Origin: Lachnospiraceae bacterium
GTDB lineage: Bacteria; Bacillota; Clostridia; Lachnospirales; Lachnospiraceae
Direction of reading: 5' to 3'
NCBI GenBank assembly: GCA_900759225.1
Contig: CAAEUM010000004.1
Coordinates: 1 to 10,956 of the forward strand
DNA: 10,956 nucleotides
Of the stretch, positions 7,139-10,956 are shown one piece after another. Numbering within the stretch: position 1 is the first letter of the stretch; each line of letters begins with the position of its first letter. A model generated the notes under the pieces. The model had not been told where the DNA came from, ran no database searches, and saw only the letters and a list, made by a program, of their open reading frames with translations. The translations under genes were made by a program, and so were the position numbers.

Positions 7139-8036
7139 CCGCGAAATGAAATCCGGGGCGAGGAATATCCGTCTTCCGGTTATATTGGTTTTATTCAATG
7201 GGATCTTATTTCTGGTGACACTGTTAAATATGTATTCGGCAGTAGAGCAGGTAAGAGCATCCTCCAGCCTCCAGTACAGCAGCTTTATTGAAATCTATAA
7301 GCTTGTATCTTCCATGGAATTTCTGCTGCTTATCTTCATTGCGCCGGCAGTGACGGCGGCCAGTATCAGCGGGGAGAGAGAGCGTCAGACTCTGGACCTG
7401 ATGCTGACAACCCAGATGACGGCAGCCCAGGTTGTAACAGGGAAGCTGTTTTCCGCCCTGTTTGTGCTTCTGCTTCTGATCTTTTCCGGTTTTCCGGCCA
7501 TTGCTATGGTATTTGTTTACGGTGGTATTACCTGGGGAGATGTGGTGTCCATTATGATGTGCTACCTTGCAGTGGCATTGTTTGCGGGAAGTATTGGGCT
7601 TTGCTGCTCTGCCTTTTTCAAGCGCTCCACCATATCCACAGTTGTGACCTACGGTGTACTGATCGCAGTTCTGGCAGGGGGATATTTTATTAATAAGTTT
7701 GCCCTGTCCCTGTCAGCAATGGACATCAGTGAGGCGGCAGCCTATGTATTTGGAGAACCGTCTGCAGCTCCCAGCTCCGGTGGATTATTTTATCTTTTCC
7801 TTTTTAATCCGGCGGTTACTTTTTTTGCTATTTTATCCGGACAGGCCGGAGGGCGTCCGATGACAAAAATGTGCTCGGAATTTGGGATGGAATATTCCGG
7901 TTTTGTATTGGAGCACTGGATCCCGATCAGTATCCTGATACAGCTGGTTCTGGCTGCTGCTCTGATCGCTGCTGCGATCTGGGCAGTGGAGCCGGTGAAG
8001 TATAAAAAGCACAGGAAAAATAAGAAACTTCTTTAA
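7116..8036 (+). CDS. ABC-2 type transporter permease
   Basis: A 306-aa integral membrane subunit. The start NPVFDREMKSGAR is typical of the group. Hydrophobic helices lie at about 20-40, 67-84, 111-134, 145-165, 174-193, 223-242 and 268-290. The cytoplasmic motif SGERERQTLDLMLTTQ (85-100), after the second helix, is the usual ABC-2 coupling segment. The protein ends in a basic tail (KYKKHRKNKK). I chose the ATG at 7116, preceded by GGTGGTGG, because the family normally starts here; in-frame GTG 7086 and ATG 7089 would add 10 or 9 residues. It overlaps the ATPase gene by 23 bases and is the last gene of the operon. It lacks the large external loop of BceB-type permeases; the 841-aa partner may supply the external part (inference). 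Confidence 0.9.
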   Translation: MKRNPVFDREMKSGARNIRLPVILVLFNGILFLVTLLNMYSAVEQVRASSSLQYSSFIEIYKLVSSMEFLLLIFIAPAVTAASISGERERQTLDLMLTTQMTAAQVVTGKLFSALFVLLLLIFSGFPAIAMVFVYGGITWGDVVSIMMCYLAVALFAGSIGLCCSAFFKRSTISTVVTYGVLIAVLAGGYFINKFALSLSAMDISEAAAYVFGEPSAAPSSGGLFYLFLFNPAVTFFAILSGQAGGRPMTKMCSEFGMEYSGFVLEHWIPISILIQLVLAAALIAAAIWAVEPVKYKKHRKNKKLL

Positions 8037-8082
8037 GGATTCCGCGCTTTGGCAGCGGCCGCAGATTTTAAGGAAAATGACT

Positions 8083-8124
8083 AAAAAACCTGTCATCCGC
8101 AGAAGCTATGGATGGCAGGTTTTA
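8083..8124 (+). terminator. Strong intrinsic terminator ending the operon
   Basis: A 12-bp stem (8087-8098 with 8110-8121, one T-G pair) has an 11-base loop and lies 50 bases after the permease stop. On the plus strand it is followed by TTTTA. On the minus strand it is followed by six T, so it can also stop transcripts arriving from the right, for example read-through from the minus-strand TrhA gene running antisense across the GIY-YIG gene. Confidence 0.85.
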
Positions 8125-8251
8125 TGTCATAGGAATGCTGCACAGCCGGCAGGCTTTGGCATATACTATTATATACCCAGGCAGCCGGCCGGCGCTTTCT
8201 CATAGATACAGGAAACTATTCCCTGGGCGGTAATAATGCAGTATTCGGGCA

Positions 8252-8279
8252 TTGTTGCCGTTTACATATTATATAAAAT
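8252..8279 (+). promoter_or_regulatory. Candidate promoter of the GIY-YIG gene
   Basis: TTGTTG (8252-8257) and TAAAAT (8274-8279) are 16 bases apart, placing a transcription start about 15 bases before the ATG at 8301. The -35 is weak (three of six). The rest of the gap (8125-8251) has two GCCGGC-containing blocks (near 8141 and 8184) and a short AT palindrome near 8161-8175, none assignable to a known element. Confidence 0.35.
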
Positions 8280-8300
8280 AGAAATGGAAGAATCAGAACA

Positions 8301-8555
8301 ATGAATTATACCTATCTACTGACCTGTGCAGACGGGACCTATTACTGCGGCTGGACCAATGACCTGGACAAGCGCTTAAAGGCCCACAATGCAGGGAGCG
8401 GGGCGAAATACACGAAATCCCGCCGTCCAGTGGTTCTGTCCTACTATGAGGAATTTGCCACAAAGGAGGAGGCCATGCGCCGGGAATGGGCCATTAAGCA
8501 GCTCACAAGGAAGCAGAAGGAGGCACTTATTAAGCTACAAAGCGGTACATCATAA
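8301..8555 (+). CDS. GIY-YIG nuclease-superfamily protein (UPF0213, YazA/YhbQ-like)
   Basis: An 84-aa protein consisting of a single GIY-YIG fold. The first strand YTYLLTC (3-9) and YYCGWT (14-19) are the GIY and YIG elements. The catalytic-type arginine is R25 in LDKRLKAHN, and the metal-ligand glutamate is E62 in RREWAIKQL. The conserved GSGAKYT (32-38) is typical of UPF0213. Its biological role in bacteria is not well defined; DNA-structure cleavage is suggested for the family. GGAAG lies about ten bases before the ATG. The last seven codons run inside the 3' end of the convergent minus-strand TrhA gene, and the C-terminal tail there (KLQSGTS) is not conserved. It is slightly shorter than the usual 90-100 aa. 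Confidence 0.9.
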   Translation: MNYTYLLTCADGTYYCGWTNDLDKRLKAHNAGSGAKYTKSRRPVVLSYYEEFATKEEAMRREWAIKQLTRKQKEALIKLQSGTS

Positions 8556-9201
8556 CATAATGGCAGAAGCTGCCGCCCATGACGAAAAGATGGAAAATCT
8601 CATGGGAGCCGAAATAACGGTGCTTTGCGTTAAAAATGGGGAGCTTTAAGGCATAGATCACACCGCCAAGGGTGTAGATGATACCTCCGGCTAAAAGCCA
8701 TGCAAAGCCCTGGGGCGGAAGTGCCTGAAGGATTTTTGTAAAGGCCAGGATACATACCCAGCCCATGGCAATGTAGATCAGGGAGGAGAACCACTTTGGA
8801 CAGGTGATCCAGAAGGCATTGATCAGGATCCCTGCAATGGCAATTCCCCATACAAGGGCTAAGAGCATCCATCCTGTTTTATCTCCCAGGACGATCATGC
8901 ATACGGGGGTATAGGTACCGGCGATCAGGATAAAGATCATCATGTGGTCAAGCTTGCGCAGCATCTGGTTTATCCTGGGGGAGATATCCAGAGTATGGTA
9001 GATCGTGCTGGCACAGTAAAGGCCGATCATGCTGAGAATGAATACTGCCAGCGCTCCGAGATGTGCCTGGCTGGAATCCTGGCGTGCCTTTAAGAGAAGA
9101 GGGGCGGCTGCGCAGATTGCCAGTACCATGGCAATAAAGTGGGTAATGGCGCTGCCTGGATCCTTAATTTTTATAAGCTTCTGTTTTAAGTTTGCTGTCA
9201 T
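8530..9201 (-). CDS. trhA: Hemolysin III / TrhA family (PAQR) membrane protein
   Basis: A 223-aa seven-helix membrane protein. The family's metal-site residues are visible: S65 and H69 in STIYH, D85 in DHMMIF, and H200/H204 in SHEIFHLF, with H214 in the final helix. DHMMIFILIAGTYTP (85-99) is the most conserved family block. Known members (B. subtilis YqfA, E. coli TrhA) are linked to membrane lipid or fluidity homeostasis, and the hemolysin label is historical. The ATG at 9201 has GGGAGG nine bases upstream. It is transcribed divergently from the RluA-family gene and converges on the GIY-YIG gene with a 26-bp overlap. Confidence 0.93.
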   Translation of the reverse strand: MTANLKQKLIKIKDPGSAITHFIAMVLAICAAAPLLLKARQDSSQAHLGALAVFILSMIGLYCASTIYHTLDISPRINQMLRKLDHMMIFILIAGTYTPVCMIVLGDKTGWMLLALVWGIAIAGILINAFWITCPKWFSSLIYIAMGWVCILAFTKILQALPPQGFAWLLAGGIIYTLGGVIYALKLPIFNAKHRYFGSHEIFHLFVMGGSFCHYVMMYRFVA

Positions 9202-9239
9202 AGTTTATAGCCTCCCATAAAAAACAATCTGATACAATT

Positions 9240-9294
9240 ACGATAACGATAATATATAGTATTAAAAACTACTTATACTTGTAATATATACTAT
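9240..9294. promoter_or_regulatory. AT-rich divergent control region with paired 13-bp repeats
   Basis: This lies in the 155-bp gap between the divergent TrhA and RluA-family genes. CGATAA occurs twice in tandem (9241-9252). TAATATATAGTAT (9250-9262) and TAATATATACTAT (9282-9294) are direct repeats identical at 12 of 13 positions and offset by 32 bp, about three helical turns. The single G/C difference also makes ATAGTAT and ATACTAT inverted repeats of each other. The region must hold both promoters, but I cannot assign convincing -35 boxes. A repressor or activator site is plausible; AT-richness alone could also give such matches. Confidence 0.4.
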
Positions 9295-9356
9295 ACAGCG
9301 CTTGAGGGATTTATGCAAGTTCTTTTTGCACAACGTTAGAGAAGGAGGATAATTGT

Positions 9357-10106
9357 GTGATTTCAATTTTGTATGAGGATAAAGAGATGATCGTGGTAAA
9401 GAAGCCTGCGGGCCAGGAATCCCAGGCATCCCGGGGCTTTGCGCCGGATCTGGTCAGTGAGATAAGGAATCATATCCACAAATTAGCCACAAAGAAATCC
9501 CCAGGCTGTTCACAGTCTCAGCCCCCTTATGTGGGAGTTATCCACAGACTGGACAAGCCGGTATCGGGAATCATGGTGTATGCAAAGAGCCAGAAGGCCG
9601 CAGCTGCTTTAAGTAAGGCACTTCAGCAAGGAGATATGAAAAAAGAATACTGCGCTGTGGTTTGTGGAAAACCTGTGGATAACCAGGGTACATATGTGGA
9701 TTACCTGTGTCAGGACAGGAAAACAAACACATCAAGAATTGTGGATAAGTCTGTGGAAAACAGTAAGAGGGCAGAGCTTTCCTATAAAGTAAGGGAAACC
9801 CTGGTGCATCAGGAGGAGGAAGGGGAAAAAGAATTTTCCTTGGTGGAGATCCAGCTTGTCACCGGCCGCCATCATCAGATACGGGTTCAGTTTTCCGGCC
9901 ATGGCACACCCCTTTATGGAGATGGCCGTTATGGGAAGAATGGGCAGCAAAAAAGCAGGCGCAGCCTTGCTCTCTGCGCCTGCCGTCTGGAATTTCCTCA
10001 TCCGGTGACAGGAAAGAAAATGAAGTTTGAAATTACGCCCCAGGGAGGGGCCTTTGACTGGTTTACATCCTTAAGGCCCAGTCACGGCAGTCCCACACAT
10101 CCGTAG
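9357..10106 (+). CDS. RluA-family pseudouridine synthase
   Basis: A 249-aa enzyme expected to convert uridine to pseudouridine in rRNA or tRNA. The catalytic motif HRLDKPVSG is at 63-71 with nucleophile D66. The supporting motifs TGRHHQIR (169-176, usually TGRTHQIR) and PLYGDGRYG (185-193) are present. No N-terminal S4 domain, so it resembles the short RluA/TruC-type members; the target uridine cannot be predicted. A low-complexity, polar insert lies at about 41-57. The GTG start at 9357 is supported by AGGAGG eight bases upstream (9343-9348) and by the family-like start ISILYEDKEMIVVKKPAG. The last 14 codons overlap the convergent ABC-F gene and encode a non-conserved tail, as if the stop had drifted into the neighbour. 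Confidence 0.92.
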   Translation: MISILYEDKEMIVVKKPAGQESQASRGFAPDLVSEIRNHIHKLATKKSPGCSQSQPPYVGVIHRLDKPVSGIMVYAKSQKAAAALSKALQQGDMKKEYCAVVCGKPVDNQGTYVDYLCQDRKTNTSRIVDKSVENSKRAELSYKVRETLVHQEEEGEKEFSLVEIQLVTGRHHQIRVQFSGHGTPLYGDGRYGKNGQQKSRRSLALCACRLEFPHPVTGKKMKFEITPQGGAFDWFTSLRPSHGSPTHP

Positions 10107-10956
10107 CCAGCCCTTCATAAAATTCCGGTTCATGGCAGATAAGGAGGATACTGCCCTTATATTCCTTCAGTGCCCGCTTTAACTCCGCCTTGGCGTCCAC
10201 GTCCAGGTGGTTGGTAGGCTCGTCTAAAAGGAGCACATTGGTTTCCCGGTTGATCAGCTTGCACAGACGCACCTTTGCCTGTTCGCCGCCGCTTAATACC
10301 CGCACCTGGCTTTCAATGTGCTGGGTGGTAAGGCCGCATTTTGCCAGGGCAGAGCGTACCTGATACTGGGTGTAGGAAGGAAATTCCTTCCAGATTTCTT
10401 CCAGACAGGTAGTTGTATTGCCGGGAGCCATTTCCTGCTCAAAATAGCCGATGGACAGGTAATCCCCCAGCTCCACGCTTCCGCTTAAGGCAGGTGTAAG
10501 TCCCAGGATACTCTTTAAAAGGGTTGTCTTTCCGATACCATTGGCGCCTACCAATACAGCCTTCTGTCCCCGCTCCATGGTAAGGTTTAAGGGCCTTGAC
10601 AGAGGCTCGTCATAGCCGATGATCAGATCCTTTGTTTCAAAAATATATTTTCCCGCAGTGCGGGCCTCCAGAAAATGGAATTCCGGCTTTGGCTTGTCCT
10701 TTGCAAGCTCAATGACATCCATTTTGTCCAGCTTTTTCTGGCGTGACATGGCCATGTTCCTGGTGGCAACCCGGGCCTTGTTGCGGGCAACAAAATCCTC
10801 CAGCTCTGCGATCTCCTGCTGCTGGCGCTTGTAGGCGGCCTCCAGCTGTGCCCTCTTTGCAGCGTATACCTCCTGGAACTTGTCATAATCCCCCACATAG
10901 CGGTCCAGCCGCTGGTTTTCCATGTGGTAGATCAGGTTGATGACGCTGTTTAAAAA
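10063..10956 (-). CDS. ABC-F ATPase, C-terminal half (5' end beyond the window)
   Basis: This gene is partial: the frame stays open to the right edge, giving 297 visible residues. The first visible residues, FLNSVINLIYHMENQRL, are those that follow the first ABC domain in ABC-F proteins, so an internal ATG at 10923 should not be taken as the start. A charged, coiled-coil linker (P-site tRNA interaction motif region, about visible 25-75) follows. The second ABC domain has Walker A GANGIGKT (10525-10548), signature LSGGEQ (10279-10296), Walker B LLLDEPTNHLD, and switch histidine in LLICHEPEF. No C-terminal extension follows. ABC-F proteins act on ribosomes; some protect against antibiotics, others are general translation factors. 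The linker resembles YkpA/YbiT types more than resistance types, but this is a weak judgement on half a protein. The 3' end overlaps the RluA-family gene by 44 bp. Confidence 0.92.
   Translation of the reverse strand, partial: FLNSVINLIYHMENQRLDRYVGDYDKFQEVYAAKRAQLEAAYKRQQQEIAELEDFVARNKARVATRNMAMSRQKKLDKMDVIELAKDKPKPEFHFLEARTAGKYIFETKDLIIGYDEPLSRPLNLTMERGQKAVLVGANGIGKTTLLKSILGLTPALSGSVELGDYLSIGYFEQEMAPGNTTTCLEEIWKEFPSYTQYQVRSALAKCGLTTQHIESQVRVLSGGEQAKVRLCKLINRETNVLLLDEPTNHLDVDAKAELKRALKEYKGSILLICHEPEFYEGLATDVWDCRDWALRM

Noticed and set aside
8137..8196. GCCGGC-rich blocks as a second terminator or riboswitch
   Set aside because: The blocks do not form a stable stem with a T-run, and no known riboswitch core was recognised.
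8285..8305. Six-codon leader ORF (MEESEQ) whose TGA overlaps the GIY-YIG start codon
   Set aside because: It has no ribosome site or attenuator-like content; its ATG is simply part of the GIY-YIG leader and is probably chance.
8530..9201. Hemolysin or virulence factor
   Set aside because: The hemolysin III name is historical; the motifs are those of the TrhA/PAQR membrane homeostasis family.
10921..10923. Internal ATG at 10923 taken as the start of a short ABC protein
   Set aside because: The frame is open upstream to the edge and encodes residues typical of the middle of ABC-F proteins, so the gene is truncated by the window.

Overview
The window looks like a chromosomal segment from a gut-type Clostridia bacterium, most likely Lachnospiraceae (Clostridium/Enterocloster-like). 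The evidence is protein style: a VanR/VanS-like two-component pair, Firmicutes-type ABC-2 exporter subunits, a YazA-like GIY-YIG protein, strong AGGAGG ribosome sites, and GTG/TTG starts. GC looks moderate in most genes. Genus is not resolvable from this. No rRNA, tRNA, CRISPR array or transposase was found.

Layout. (1) 1-1537 is an AT-rich stretch. It holds a minus-strand AAA15-family (RloA/COG1106-like) ATPase, and beyond its 3' end a terminator hairpin and a long imperfect palindrome. Its composition differs visibly from everything to its right, so it reads as accessory, possibly defence-related, DNA. (2) 1791-8036 is a tight five-gene plus-strand operon: VanR-like response regulator, VanS-like histidine kinase, an 841-aa exported two-TM protein with a glutamine-amidotransferase-like fold segment, an ABC ATPase and an ABC-2 permease. 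Four of the five genes overlap a neighbour or nearly touch it, and the block ends at a strong hairpin terminator. (3) 8301-9201 holds a small GIY-YIG protein and a TrhA/hemolysin III membrane protein, convergent and overlapping by 26 bp. (4) 9202-9356 is a very AT-rich divergent control region with a repeated 13-bp element. (5) 9357-10956 holds a RluA-family pseudouridine synthase convergent with the 3' half of an ABC-F ATPase. These overlap by 44 bp, and the ABC-F gene runs off the right edge.

How the genes fit together. The operon is the main functional unit. The kinase and regulator probably sense an envelope-related signal. The ATPase and ABC-2 permease form a transporter, and the 841-aa protein places two large domains outside the membrane beside it. 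This layout recalls GldF/GldG-type ABC systems (ABC-2 permease plus a GATase-like exported partner) placed under VanRS-like control. No vanH/A/X-like resistance genes are present, so the pair should not be read as glycopeptide resistance. The substrate is unknown. The remaining genes are housekeeping or accessory types with no obvious link to one another.
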